Source: Tritrichomonas musculus (lineage: Eukaryota; Parabasalia; Tritrichomonadida; Tritrichomonadidae). Taken from it: 64,000 nt of DNA. A model generated the notes under the pieces. The model made no database searches. It saw only the letters and a list, made by a program, of their open reading frames with translations, and was not told where the DNA came from. The position numbers and the translations under genes were made by a program. This document shows positions 23,901-36,819 of this stretch, piece after piece (position 1 is the stretch's first letter; every line of letters starts with the position of its first letter). Where the stretch lies: contig JAPFFF010000005.1 of the NCBI GenBank assembly GCA_039105265.1, forward strand, positions 6,681,501-6,745,500, given 5' to 3'.

Positions 23901-26900
23901 CTTCCCCGCTCGACCAACCAACAACGCAATTCACACGCATAATCAATGCAGCACATATTCGCTATACAAAGTCTCACACATTAGCAGACACGCCGGCCGA
24001 TGCTGATATACAATCAACATCGGCCGGCGAGTGGCAAAGTAACTCAGGCAGAAAAATGTTTTAACACTCATTAGGCATAACATGCAAACAATATCAGACG
24101 CAACAGAAGAACAGAAACAAAAAATTTTTATCAGATGAACTTCGACCAGCAGGCACTTCCCCGCTCGACCAACCAGCAACGCAATTCACACGCATAATCA
24201 ATGCAGCACATATTCGCTATACAAAGTCTCACACATTAGCAGACACGCCGGCCGATGCTGATATACAATCAACATCGGCCAGCGAGTGGCAAAGTAACTC
24301 AGGCAGAAAAATGTTTTAACACTCATTAGGCATAACATGCAAACAATATCAGACGCAACAGAAGAACAGAAACAAAAAATTTTTATCAGATGAACTTCGA
24401 CCAGCAGGCACTTCCCCGCTCGACCAACCAACAACGCAATTCACACGCATAATCAATGCAGCACATATTCGCTATACAAAGTCTCACACATTAGCAGACA
24501 CGCCGGCCGATGCTGATTGTATATCAGCATCGGCCGGCGAGTGGCAAAGTAACTCAGGCAGAAAAATGTTTTAACACTCATTAGGCATAACATGCAAACA
24601 ATATCAGACGCAACAGAAGAACAGAAACAAAAAATTTTTATCAGATGAACTTCGACCAGCAGGCACTTCCCCGCTCGACCAACCAACAACGCAATTCACA
24701 CGCATAATCAATGCAGCACATATTCGCTATACAAAGTCTCACACATTAGCAGACACGCCGGCCAATGCTGATATACAATCAACATCGGCCGGCGAGTGGC
24801 AAAGTAACTCAGGCAGAAAAATGTTTTAACACTCATTAGGCATAACATGCAAACAATATCAGACGCAACAGAAGAACAGAAACAAAAAATTTTTATCAGA
24901 TGAACTTCGACCAGCAGGCACTTCCCCGCTCGACCAACCAACAACGCAATTCACACGCATAATCAATGCAGCACATATTCGCTATACAAAGTCTCACACA
25001 TTAGCAGACACGCCGGCCAATGCTGATATACAATCAACATCGGCCAGCGAGTGGCAAAGTAACTCAGGCAGAAAAATGTTTTAACACTCATTAGGCATAA
25101 CATGCAAACAATATCAGACGCAACAGAAGAACAGAAACAAAAAATTTTTATCAGATGAACTTCGACCAGCAGGCACTTCCCCGCTCGACCAACCAACAAC
25201 GCAATTCACACGCATAATCAATGCAGCACATATTCGCTATACAAAGTCTCACACATTAGCAGACACGCCGGCCGATGCTGATATACAATCAACATCGGCC
25301 AGCGAGTGGCAAAGTAACTCAGGCAGAAAAATGTTTTAACACTCATTAGGCATAACATGCAAACAATATCAGACGCAACAGAAGAACAGAAACAAAAAAT
25401 TTTTATCAGATGAACTTCGACCAGCAGGCACTTCCCCGCTCGACCAACCAACAACGCAATTCACACGCATAATCAATGCAGCACATATTCGCTATACAAA
25501 GTCTCACACATTAGCAGACACGCCGGCCGATGCTGATATAAAATCAACATCGGCCGGCGAGTGGCAAAGTAACTCAGGCAGAAAAATGTTTTAACACTCA
25601 TTAGGCATAACATGCAAACAATATCAGACGCAACAGAAGAACAGAAACAAAAAATTTTTATCAGATGAACTTCGACCAGCAGGCACTTCCCCGCTCGACC
25701 AACCAACAACGCAATTCACACGCATAATCAATGCAGCACATATTCGCTATACAAAGTCTCACACATTAGCAGACACGCCGGCCAATGCTGATATACAATC
25801 AACATCGGCCAGCGAGTGGCAAAGTAACTCAGGCAGAAAAATGTTTTAACACTCATTAGGCATAACATGCAAACAATATCAGACGCAACAGAAGAACAGA
25901 AACAAAAAATTTTTATCAGATGAACTTCGACCAGCAGGCACTTCCCCGCTCGACCAACCAACAACGCAATTCACACGCATAATCAATGCAGCACATATTC
26001 GCTATACAAAGTCTCACACATTAGCAGACACGCCGGCCGATGCTGATATACAATCAACATCGGCCGGCGAGTGGCAAAGTAACTCAGGCAGAAAAATGTT
26101 TTAACACTCATTAGGCATAACATGCAAACAATATCAGACGCAACAGAAGAACAGAAACAAAAAATTTTTATCAGATGAACTTCGACCAGCAGGCACTTCC
26201 CCGCTCGACCAACCAACAACGCAATTCACACGCATAATCAATGCAGCACATATTCGCTATACAAAGTCTCACACATTAGCAGACACGCCGGCCGATGCTG
26301 ATATACAATCAACATCGGCCGGCGAGTGGCAAAGTAACTCAGGCAGAAAAATGTTTTAACACTCATTAGGCATAACATGCAAACAATATCAGACGCAACA
26401 GAAGAACAGAAACAAAAAATTTTTATCAGATGAACTTCGACCAGCAGGCACTTCCCCGCTCGACCAACCAGCAACGCAATTCACACGCATAATCAATGCA
26501 GCACATATTCGCTATACAAAGTCTCACACATTAGCAGACACGCCGGCCGATGCTGATATACAATCAACATCGGCCGGCGAGTGGCAAAGTAACTCAGGCA
26601 GAAAAATGTTTTAACACTCATTAGGCATAACATGCAAACAATATCAGACGCAACAGAAGAACAGAAACAAAAAATTTTTATCAGATGAACTTCGACCAGC
26701 AGGCACTTCCCCGCTCGACCAACCAACAACGCAATTCACACGCATAATCAATGCAGCACATATTCGCTATACAAAGTCTCACACATTAGCAGACACGCCG
26801 GCCGATGCTGATTGTATATCAGCATCGGCCGGCGAGTGGCAAAGTAACTCAGGCAGAAAAATGTTTTAACACTCATTAGGCATAACATGCAAACAATATC

Positions 26901-29900
26901 AGACGCAACAGAAGAACAGAAACAAAAAATTTTTATCAGATGAACTTCGACCAGCAGGCACTTCCCCGCTCGACCAACCAGCAACGCAATTCACACGCAT
27001 AATCAATGCAGCACATATTCGCTATACAAAGTCTCACACATTAGCAGACACGCCGGCCAATGCTGATATACAATCAACATCGGCCAGCGAGTGGCAAAGT
27101 AACTCAGGCAGAAAAATGTTTTAACACTCATTAGGCATAACATGCAAACAATATCAGACGCAACAGAAGAACAGAAACAAAAAATTTTTATCAGATGAAC
27201 TTCGACCAGCAGGCACTTCCCCGCTCGACCAACCAACAACGCAATTCACACGCATAATCAATGCAGCACATATTCGCTATACAAAGTCTCACACATTAGC
27301 AGACACGCCGGCCGATGCTGATTGTATATCAGCATCGGCCGGCGAGTGGCAAAGTAACTCAGGCAGAAAAATGTTTTAACACTCATTAGGCATAACATGC
27401 AAACAATATCAGACGCAACAGAAGAACAGAAACAAAAAATTTTTATCAGATGAACTTCGACCAGCAGGCACTTCCCCGCTCGACCAACCAGCAACGCAAT
27501 TCACACGCATAATCAATGCAGCACATATTCGCTATACAAAGTCTCACACATTAGCAGACACGCCGGCCGATGCTGATATACAATCAACATCGGCCGGCGA
27601 GTGGCAAAGTAACTCAGGCAGAAAAATGTTTTAACACTCATTAGGCATAACATGCAAACAATATCAGACGCAACAGAAGAACAGAAACAAAAAATTTTTA
27701 TCAGATGAACTTCGACCAGCAGGCACTTCCCCGCTCGACCAACCAGCAACGCAATTCACACGCATAATCAATGCAGCACATATTCGCTATACAAAGTCTC
27801 ACACATTAGCAGACACGCCGGCCGATGCTGATATACAATCAACATCGGCCGGCGAGTGGCAAAGTAACTCAGGCAGAAAAATGTTTTAACACTCATTAGG
27901 CATAACATGCAAACAATATCAGACGCAACAGAAGAACAGAAACAAAAAATTTTTATCAGATGAACTTCGACCAGCAGGCACTTCCCCGCTCGACCAACCA
28001 ACAACGCAATTCACACGCATAATCAATGCAGCACATATTCGCTATACAAAGTCTCACACATTAGCAGACACGCCGGCCAATGCTGATATACAATCAACAT
28101 CGGCCAGCGAGTGGCAAAGTAACTCAGGCAGAAAAATGTTTTAACACTCATTAGGCATAACATGCAAACAATATCAGACGCAACAGAAGAACAGAAACAA
28201 AAAATTTTTATCAGATGAACTTCGACCAGCAGGCACTTCCCCGCTCGACCAACCAACAACGCAATTCACACGCATAATCAATGCAGCACATATTCACTAT
28301 ACAAAGTCTCACACATTAGCAGACACGCCGGCCGATGCTGATATACAATCAACATCGGCCGGCGAGTGGCAAAGTAACTCAGGCAGAAAAATGTTTTAAC
28401 ACTCATTAGGCATAACATGCAAACAATATCAGACGCAACAGAAGAACAGAAACAAAAAATTTTTATCAGATGAACTTCGACCAGCAGGCACTTCCCCGCT
28501 CGACCAACCAGCAACGCAATTCACACGCATAATCAATGCAGCACATATTCGCTATACAAAGTCTCACACATTAGCAGACACGCCGGCCGATGCTGATATA
28601 CAATCAACATCGGCCAGCGAGTGGCAAAGTAACTCAGGCAGAAAAATGTTTTAACACTCATTAGGCATAACATGCAAACAATATCAGACGCAACAGAAGA
28701 ACAGAAACAAAAAATTTTTATCAGATGAACTTCGACCAGCAGGCACTTCCCCGCTCGACCAACCAACAACGCAATTCACACGCATAATCAATGCAGCACA
28801 TATTCGCTATACAAAGTCTCACACATTAGCAGACACGCCGGCCGATGCTGATTGTATATCAGCATCGGCCGGCGAGTGGCAAAGTAACTCAGGCAGAAAA
28901 ATGTTTTAACACTCATTAGGCATAACATGCAAACAATATCAGACGCAACAGAAGAACAGAAACAAAAAATTTTTATCAGATGAACTTCGACCAGCAGGCA
29001 CTTCCCCGCTCGACCAACCAACAACGCAATTCACACGCATAATCAATGCAGCACATATTCGCTATACAAAGTCTCACACATTAGCAGACACGCCGGCCAA
29101 TGCTGATATACAATCAACATCGGCCAGCGAGTGGCAAAGTAACTCAGGCAGAAAAATGTTTTAACACTCATTAGGCATAACATGCAAACAATATCAGACG
29201 CAACAGAAGAACAGAAACAAAAAATTTTTATCAGATGAACTTCGACCAGCAGGCACTTCCCCGCTCGACCAACCAACAACGCAATTCACACGCATAATCA
29301 ATGCAGCACATATTCGCTATACAAAGTCTCACACATTAGCAGACACGCCGGCCGATGCTGATATACAATCAACATCGGCCAGCGAGTGGCAAAGTAACTC
29401 AGGCAGAAAAATGTTTTAACACTCATTAGGCATAACATGCAAACAATATCAGACGCAACAGAAGAACAGAAACAAAAAATTTTTATCAGATGAACTTCGA
29501 CCAGCAGGCACTTCCCCGCTCGACCAACCAACAACGCAATTCACACGCATAATCAATGCAGCACATATTCGCTATACAAAGTCTCACACATTAGCAGACA
29601 CGCCGGCCGATGCTGATATAAAATCAACATCGGCCGGCGAGTGGCAAAGTAACTCAGGCAGAAAAATGTTTTAACACTCATTAGGCATAACATGCAAACA
29701 ATATCAGACGCAACAGAAGAACAGAAACAAAAAATTTTTATCAGATGAACTTCGACCAGCAGGCACTTCCCCGCTCGACCAACCAACAACGCAATTCACA
29801 CGCATAATCAATGCAGCACATATTCGCTATACAAAGTCTCACACATTAGCAGACACGCCGGCCAATGCTGATATACAATCAACATCGGCCAGCGAGTGGC

Positions 29901-32248
29901 AAAGTAACTCAGGCAGAAAAATGTTTTAACACTCATTAGGCATAACATGCAAACAATATCAGACGCAACAGAAGAACAGAAACAAAAAATTTTTATCAGA
30001 TGAACTTCGACCAGCAGGCACTTCCCCGCTCGACCAACCAACAACGCAATTCACACGCATAATCAATGCAGCACATATTCGCTATACAAAGTCTCACACA
30101 TTAGCAGACACGCCGGCCGATGCTGATATACAATCAACATCGGCCGGCGAGTGGCAAAGTAACTCAGGCAGAAAAATGTTTTAACACTCATTAGGCATAA
30201 CATGCAAACAATATCAGACGCAACAGAAGAACAGAAACAAAAAATTTTTATCAGATGAACTTCGACCAGCAGGCACTTCCCCGCTCGACCAACCAACAAC
30301 GCAATTCACACGCATAATCAATGCAGCACATATTCGCTATACAAAGTCTCACACATTAGCAGACACGCCGGCCGATGCTGATATACAATCAACATCGGCC
30401 GGCGAGTGGCAAAGTAACTCAGGCAGAAAAATGTTTTAACACTCATTAGGCATAACATGCAAACAATATCAGACGCAACAGAAGAACAGAAACAAAAAAT
30501 TTTTATCAGATGAACTTCGACCAGCAGGCACTTCCCCGCTCGACCAACCAGCAACGCAATTCACACGCATAATCAATGCAGCACATATTCGCTATACAAA
30601 GTCTCACACATTAGCAGACACGCCGGCCGATGCTGATATACAATCAACATCGGCCGGCGAGTGGCAAAGTAACTCAGGCAGAAAAATGTTTTAACACTCA
30701 TTAGGCATAACATGCAAACAATATCAGACGCAACAGAAGAACAGAAACAAAAAATTTTTATCAGATGAACTTCGACCAGCAGGCACTTCCCCGCTCGACC
30801 AACCAGCAACGCAATTCACACGCATAATCAATGCAGCACATATTCGCTATACAAAGTCTCACACATTAGCAGACACGCCGGCCAATGCTGATATACAATC
30901 AACATCGGCCAGCGAGTGGCAAAGTAACTCAGGCAGAAAAATGTTTTAACACTCATTAGGCATAACATGCAAACAATATCAGACGCAACAGAAGAACAGA
31001 AACAAAAAATTTTTATCAGATGAACTTCGACCAGCAGGCACTTCCCCGCTCGACCAACCAACAACGCAATTCACACGCATAATCAATGCAGCACATATTC
31101 GCTATACAAAGTCTCACACATTAGCAGACACGCCGGCCGATGCTGATTGTATATCAGCATCGGCCGGCGAGTGGCAAAGTAACTCAGGCAGAAAAATGTT
31201 TTAACACTCATTAGGCATAACATGCAAACAATATCAGACGCAACAGAAGAACAGAAACAAAAAATTTTTATCAGATGAACTTCGACCAGCAGGCACTTCC
31301 CCGCTCGACCAACCAGCAACGCAATTCACACGCATAATCAATGCAGCACATATTCGCTATACAAAGTCTCACACATTAGCAGACACGCCGGCCGATGCTG
31401 ATATACAATCAACATCGGCCGGCGAGTGGCAAAGTAACTCAGGCAGAAAAATGTTTTAACACTCATTAGGCATAACATGCAAACAATATCAGACGCAACA
31501 GAAGAACAGAAACAAAAAATTTTTATCAGATGAACTTCGACCAGCAGGCACTTCCCCGCTCGACCAACCAGCAACGCAATTCACACGCATAATCAATGCA
31601 GCACATATTCGCTATACAAAGTCTCACACATTAGCAGACACGCCGGCCGATGCTGATATACAATCAACATCGGCCGGCGAGTGGCAAAGTAACTCAGGCA
31701 GAAAAATGTTTTAACACTCATTAGGCATAACATGCAAACAATATCAGACGCAACAGAAGAACAGAAACAAAAAATTTTTATCAGATGAACTTCGACCAGC
31801 AGGCACTTCCCCGCTCGACCAACCAACAACGCAATTCACACGCATAATCAATGCAGCACATATTCGCTATACAAAGTCTCACACATTAGCAGACACGCCG
31901 GCCGATGCTGATATACAATCAACATCGGCCGGCGAGTGGCAAAGTAACTCAGGCAGAAAAATGTTTTAACACTCATTAGGCATAACATGCAAACAATATC
32001 AGACGCAACAGAAGAACAGAAACAAAAAATTTTTATCAGATGAACTTCGACCAGCAGGCACTTCCCCGCTCGACCAACCAGCAACGCAATTCACACGCAT
32101 AATCAATGCAGCACATATTCGCTATACAAAGTCTCACACATTAGCAGACACGCCGGCCGATGCTGATATACAATCAGCATCGGCCGGCGAGTGGCAAAGT
32201 AACTCAGGCAGAAAAATGTTTTAACACTCATTAGGCATAACATGCAAA
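8963..32248. repeat. 23-kb satellite array, 255-bp unit, about 91 copies
   Basis: Head-to-tail copies of a 255-bp unit, much more GC-rich than its surroundings, run without interruption or length change. It starts abruptly inside a unit at 8963 and ends inside a unit at 32248 (CATGCAAA), next to the transposase element. Each unit has a 37-bp palindrome (first copy 9202-9238; arms GCCGGCCGATGCTGAT and its partner) and a conserved minus-strand motif TTGGTCGAGCGGGGAAGTG. Copies differ at a handful of sites. Variant order shows multi-unit blocks: units at 21903-24197 and 24198-26492 repeat with a 9-unit (2295-bp) period, and the pattern at 10683-12194 recurs 12 units later. No gene is supported. 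Confidence 0.97.
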
Positions 32249-34463
32249 TTAAAAACACCATCAAAATTAGTAACTTAATAAGATATTTATAAATTTAATA
32301 TGGCCAAATAACAATTCAATTATATTTTGAAAATACGAAAATTACTTTTTTTTTCAAAATATCTCTATGTCTGTTCAAGAAATGCTTGATCTTTTATCAG
32401 ATAGATTGACAGAAGACGAATATGCTTATATTACGCAAATGAAAATTGTTAATCCCAAAATTTCATTTCGTGATTTAATACCCTCTCTTCATAAAAAATT
32501 TAATGACCACCTTTTCAAATATTCTGCCCCAGAGTTATCAGTCCTGTACTATTCCTACATGGAAAATTATTATAAGCCTCTTACGGAAGTTTGCCAGTAT
32601 CTATCCTCTGAAGATGGAAAGCAAACCATTGCAAATCTAGCGACTAACCCAGAAGCATTTCTTCATCATAATTGCTATCCTTTCTTTGAAAGCCGCAAAG
32701 GGAAAACCTGGTCAAACACAGAGGTCGAACTAATGAAGTACATTGCGGAGAGAGCTCAAGATTCTTCTTTTTTGAAGTATCTCCCTTTATGTATACCTGG
32801 TCGTACAGGAATGCAATGCTATGCCAAATATGCCGAGTTAGTGCTTGCTCAGGAAATAACTAATGACGTAAGGAAAATCAAGAAAAAGGAACGTACAATG
32901 CCACCACTTCGCAAATATTTTATTAAAGAACATGAGGAACTGCTGGCTAGTGAAATCTTGACAATGTTCAATGAACATAAGTTTATATCTAAGGAAATAG
33001 TTAGGCAAAGAGCCAAGAAAATGTACATGCTTCCCTGGGTACTTGCCGAAAGAGCTGCTTTTCAATTTTTTATCATGTCTGATACTCCTATATATAATGA
33101 TAATGGTTAGTACACGAATGAATTCATTCGTGAGTCTCAAATTCTTTTAAGTCAGATTGTTCCAGATGAAAGAAGAAAGCCACTAATTGAGATGCAAGTC
33201 AAAATCATTGAAGAATATCGACTGCCAGATCCAATATTTTCAGATACGTGGGTTAGAACTTTCATGAAGAGAAATCATTTCTCCTTTAGGCTTGCTCATT
33301 ATTCTCGGCGCGGAGCAATAAAGAAGACTTACATTGATGAGTTCATTCAGAAAGTAGCAGATGCGGTCCTTAAATATACAAGAAAATCGGTGTATAACAT
33401 GGACGAGACATCGGTACGCATCAATAACGGCACACTGCGAACTATTGCACCGGTAGGATTGGAAAAAGTTATATTTGAAGGAAGCAGGAGCGAAAAAGAG
33501 TGTTTCACGGCTATTGCAACAATAACATACAATGAAAAGCTCCCTCTAATCCTACTGGCTAAAGGAAAAACAGATGCCTGTTGTTCAAAATTTAGAGCAG
33601 CAAAACGAGCTGAAGCATGGCCGTCTAAAAACGGATGGGTTGATGAACAAATCATGATCCAGTACTTAAACTGGCTGCATGCTGAATGTGCTGGTAGGAA
33701 ACCATGTGCCCTTGTTCTTGATTGCTACAAAGCCCACCGAACAGATGCTGTTAAAGAAGAAGCAAAAGCTCTAGGAATTGAATTGATCTATGTTCCAGCA
33801 TGCGGCACAAGCATTTATCAACCATTGGATAGGCGAATATTTGGGATTCTCAAAGCACACTTAAGATCATTGGCAGGTTCCCGAATATTCTATGGCACAC
33901 AAAGATACGAGACAATCACAAACCATCTACTCATTGCTTGGGCAAGAATATCAGCAAATGCACGTAGAGCAGGATGGAACATTCCAGGATTAACTGAAGA
34001 GCTTGTGAACCGAGGTTATGATTTTAAACAAGATGATAATGGCACAAATGAACCCAATTATGAAGCTGATGATATCGAAGAAGAAGACGACATTGACGAG
34101 GAAGAAAAAGATGCACTTAACGAAAATCTTGAAGAAGAAGACTTTAATGAAGAAGAGGATTTTGATGAAAATGAAATTTATGAAGATCAATACTATTAAA
34201 GAAATAAGCTTTATGACACAGAATTAATAAATCTCAGTAAAAACATTTTGATTTTTTTTTTTTTTTTTTTTTTTTCAATAGTTTACAATTTCCTTTATTT
34301 TAAAATGCAAAGATTATAGAAGAAATCAAACATTAATAATAAAGCGCATCCAAAAATGAGCTTAGAACAGCAAAATATGGAGATAAAGTTTTTTTTAGAT
34401 TTAAAGAGTAAAGAAAAGTTAAAATTTAATATGAATCTTTATTTTTAAGTAAAAAATATTTGT
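32249..34463 (+). mobile_element. body of a pogo/Tigger-like DNA transposon between inverted satellite arms
   Basis: This non-satellite segment holds one transposase gene. On its left the satellite stops at CATGCAAA; on its right the satellite restarts in the opposite orientation at TTTGTATG, the reverse complement of the same point with one change. The body is thus framed by inverted copies of the satellite sharing the same inner edge, as expected if the satellite descends from the transposon's terminal repeats. A run of 20-odd T lies at about 34252-34276. No TA target duplication can be identified because the outer ends are in repeats. Confidence 0.7.
32367..34199 (+). pseudogene. pogo/Tigger-like DDD transposase with Myb-like and CENP-B-type HTH domains; one in-frame stop
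   Basis: One reading frame of about 610 codons is interrupted by a single TAG at 33108-33110. Residues 113-158 form a Myb/SANT-like domain (TWSNTEVELMKYIAERA ... CIPGRTGMQCYAKYAEL). A helix-turn-helix of CENP-B/Tc5 type spans about 180-305, with DTWVRTFMKRNHFSFR. The catalytic core follows, with acidic residues in MDETS (about 346), VLDCYKAH (about 452) and QPLD (about 488); 36 residues separate the last two, fitting the pogo DDxD spacing. The tail from about 555 is a long Glu/Asp run. The enzyme would cut and paste at TA sites. Its stop codon lies in TAAA. If the TAG is real it is a recent pseudogene; otherwise it is readthrough or a base error. Confidence 0.85.
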
Positions 34464-34677
34464 TTTGTATGTTATGAGTAATGAGTGATAAAACATTTTT
34501 CTGGCTGAGTTACTTTGTCAATCGCCGGTCGATGCTGATATACAATCAACATCGGCCGGCGAGTCTGCGAACGAGTGAGACTTTGTATAGTGAATCTGTG
34601 TTGTATTGATTATATGTGTGATTTGCGTGGTTCGTTGGTCGAGCGGGGAAGTGCCTGTCGATTGACGTTCATCTGAT
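34464..34677 (-). repeat. diverged satellite copy, inverted relative to the main array
   Basis: It carries the palindrome (34527-34562 region) and the strong motif TTCGTTGGTCGAGCGGGGA at 34631-34649, all in reverse orientation to the array at 8963-32248. It is clearly more diverged than array units, so it did not take part in the recent expansion. It leads straight into the 125-bp array. Confidence 0.88.
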
Positions 34678-36615
34678 TATTTAAAATCAAAATAGAATTG
34701 TTTATATAACATAATTTCAAGATATTCTTCCGTGTTCCCGTCTGTATTCGTTTCCGTGTTCATGTATTCCGTTCTGTACGTTTGTCTTTCGAATCCTGCA
34801 TCTTCAAATATAAGTAAAGTATAACCATCTGTAAAATAAATTCTTTAAGGTCTTCCGTGTTCCCGTCTGTATTCGTTTCCGTGCTCATGTATTCCGTTCC
34901 GTACGTTTGTCTTTCGAATCCTGCATCTTCAAATATAAGTAAAGTATAACCATCTGTAAAATAAATTCTTTAAGGTCTTCCGTGTTCCCGTCTGTATTCG
35001 TTTCCGTGCTCATGTATTCCGTTCCGTACGTTTGTCTTTCGAATCCTGCATCTTCAAATATAAGTAAAGTATAACCATCTGTAAAATAAATTCTTTAAGG
35101 TCTTCCGTGTTCCCGTCTGTATTCGTTTCCGTGCTCATGTATTCCGTTCCGTACGTTTGTCTTTCGAATCCTGCATCTTCAAATATAAGTAAAGTATAAC
35201 CATCTGTAAAATAAATTCTTTAAGGTCTTCCGTGTTCCCGTCTGTATTCGTTTCCGTGCTCATGTATTCCGTTCTGTACGTTTGTCTTTCGAATCCTGCA
35301 TCTTCAAATATAAGTAAAGTATAACCATCTGTAAAATAAATTCTTTAAGGTCTTCCGTGTTCCCGTCTGTATTCGTTTCCGTGTTCATGTATTCCTTTCT
35401 TTAATTCTGATTACTGAATAATATTTAAAATCAAAATAGAACTGTTTATATAACATAATTTCGAGATATTCTTCTGTGTTCGTTTCTGTATTCGTTTCCG
35501 TGCTCATGTATTCCGTTCTGTACGTTTGTCTTTCGAATCCTGCATCTTCAAATATAAGTAAAGTATAACCATCTGTAAAATAAATTCTTTAAGGTCTTCC
35601 GTGTTCCCGTCTGTATTCGTTTCCGTGCTCATGTATTCCGTTCTGTACGTTTGTCTTTCGAATCCTGCATCTTCAAATATAAGTAAAGTATAACCATCTG
35701 TAAAATAAATTCTTTAAGGTCTTCCGTGTTCCCGTCTGTATTCGTTTCCGTGTTCATGTATTCCTTTCTTTAATTCTGATTACTGAATAATATTTAAAAT
35801 CAAAATAGAACTGTTTATATAACATAATTTCGAGATATTCTTCTGTGTTCGTTTCTGTATTCGTTTCCGTGTTCATGTATTCCGTTCTGTACGTTTGTCT
35901 TTCGAATCCTGCATCTTCAAATATAAGTAAAGTATAACCATCTGTAAAATAAATTCTTTAAGGTCTTCCGTGTTCCCGTCTGTATTCGTTTCCGTGCTCA
36001 TGTATTCCGTTCTGTACGTTTGTCTTTCGAATCCTGCATCTTCAAATATAAGTAAAGTATAACCATCTGTAAAATAAATTCTTTAAGGTCTTCCGTGTTC
36101 CCGTCTGTATTCGTTTCCGTGCTCATGTATTCCGTTCCGTACGTTTGTCTTTCGAATCCTGCATCTTCAAATATAAGTAAAGTATAACCATCTGTAAAAT
36201 AAATTCTTTAAGGTCTTCCGTGTTCCCGTCTGTATTCGTTTCCGTGCTCATGTATTCCGTTCCGTACGTTTGTCTTTCGAATCCTGCATCTTCAAATATA
36301 AGTAAAGTATAACCATCTGTAAAATAAATTCTTTAAGGTCTTCCGTGTTCCCGTCTGTATTCGTTTCCGTGCTCATGTATTCCTTTCTTTAATTCTGATT
36401 ACTGAATAATATTTAAAATCAAAATAGAACTGTTTATATAACATAATTTCGAGATATTCTTCTGTGTTCGTTTCTGTATTCGTTTCCGTGCTCATGTATT
36501 CCGTTCTGTACGTTTGTCTTTCGAATCCTGCATCTTCAAATATAAGTAAAGTATAACCATCTGTAAAATAAATTCTTTAAGGTCTTCCGTGTTCCCGTCT
36601 GTATTCGTTTCCATG
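34678..36615. repeat. tandem array of 125-bp and 119-bp units in the right arm
   Basis: Sixteen unit starts (TCTTCYGTGTTC) lie at 34726, 34851, 34976, 35101, 35226, 35351, 35470, 35595, 35720, 35839, 35964, 36089, 36214, 36339, 36458 and 36583. Most units are 125 bp and near identical; those starting at 35351, 35720 and 36339 are 119-bp variants with an AT-rich segment (TTTAAAATCAAAATAGAACTG). The mix gives a higher-order pattern. No ORF of note and no similarity to the 255-bp unit was seen. Confidence 0.92.
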
Positions 36616-36819
36616 CTTGCAAAAAATCTTCTTCAAATACATATCTTAAATTAAAAAAAAAGAAAAGAAAAATATATAAAATATAGTATCAAAACTAGTA
36701 AAATAAAAAATATATTACAAAAAATAAATAAAAAGTCTTAAAAAAAAAAAAAAAAAAATACAAAAAGATAAGATAAGATAAAAATGAAAAAAAAAAGTAT
36801 ACATGTATTGCTTGTTCAT
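36616..36819. other. AT-rich linker, duplicated at 37341-37530
   Basis: A run of A-rich sequence with GATAAGATAAGATAAAAATG near its end. The same order of words recurs at 37341-37530, so linker plus satellite plus 125-bp unit forms a larger, older duplication of about 740 bp. No gene seen. Confidence 0.7.

Noticed and set aside
9153-32084. Ninety identical-length 78-codon minus-strand ORFs, one per satellite unit
   Set aside because: They arise because one open frame is copied with the unit. Differences between units change amino acids freely (Arg/Trp, Val-Tyr/Tyr-Asn) and follow DNA palindrome changes, with no sign of coding constraint.
8963-32248. CRISPR array
   Set aside because: The repeats are long and contiguous with no unique spacers, in a eukaryotic context.
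8963-32248. Satellite length as an assembly artefact
   Set aside because: Units differ by scattered variants in non-periodic order over most of the array, so it is not one unit stamped repeatedly. The exact copy number still cannot be vouched for.
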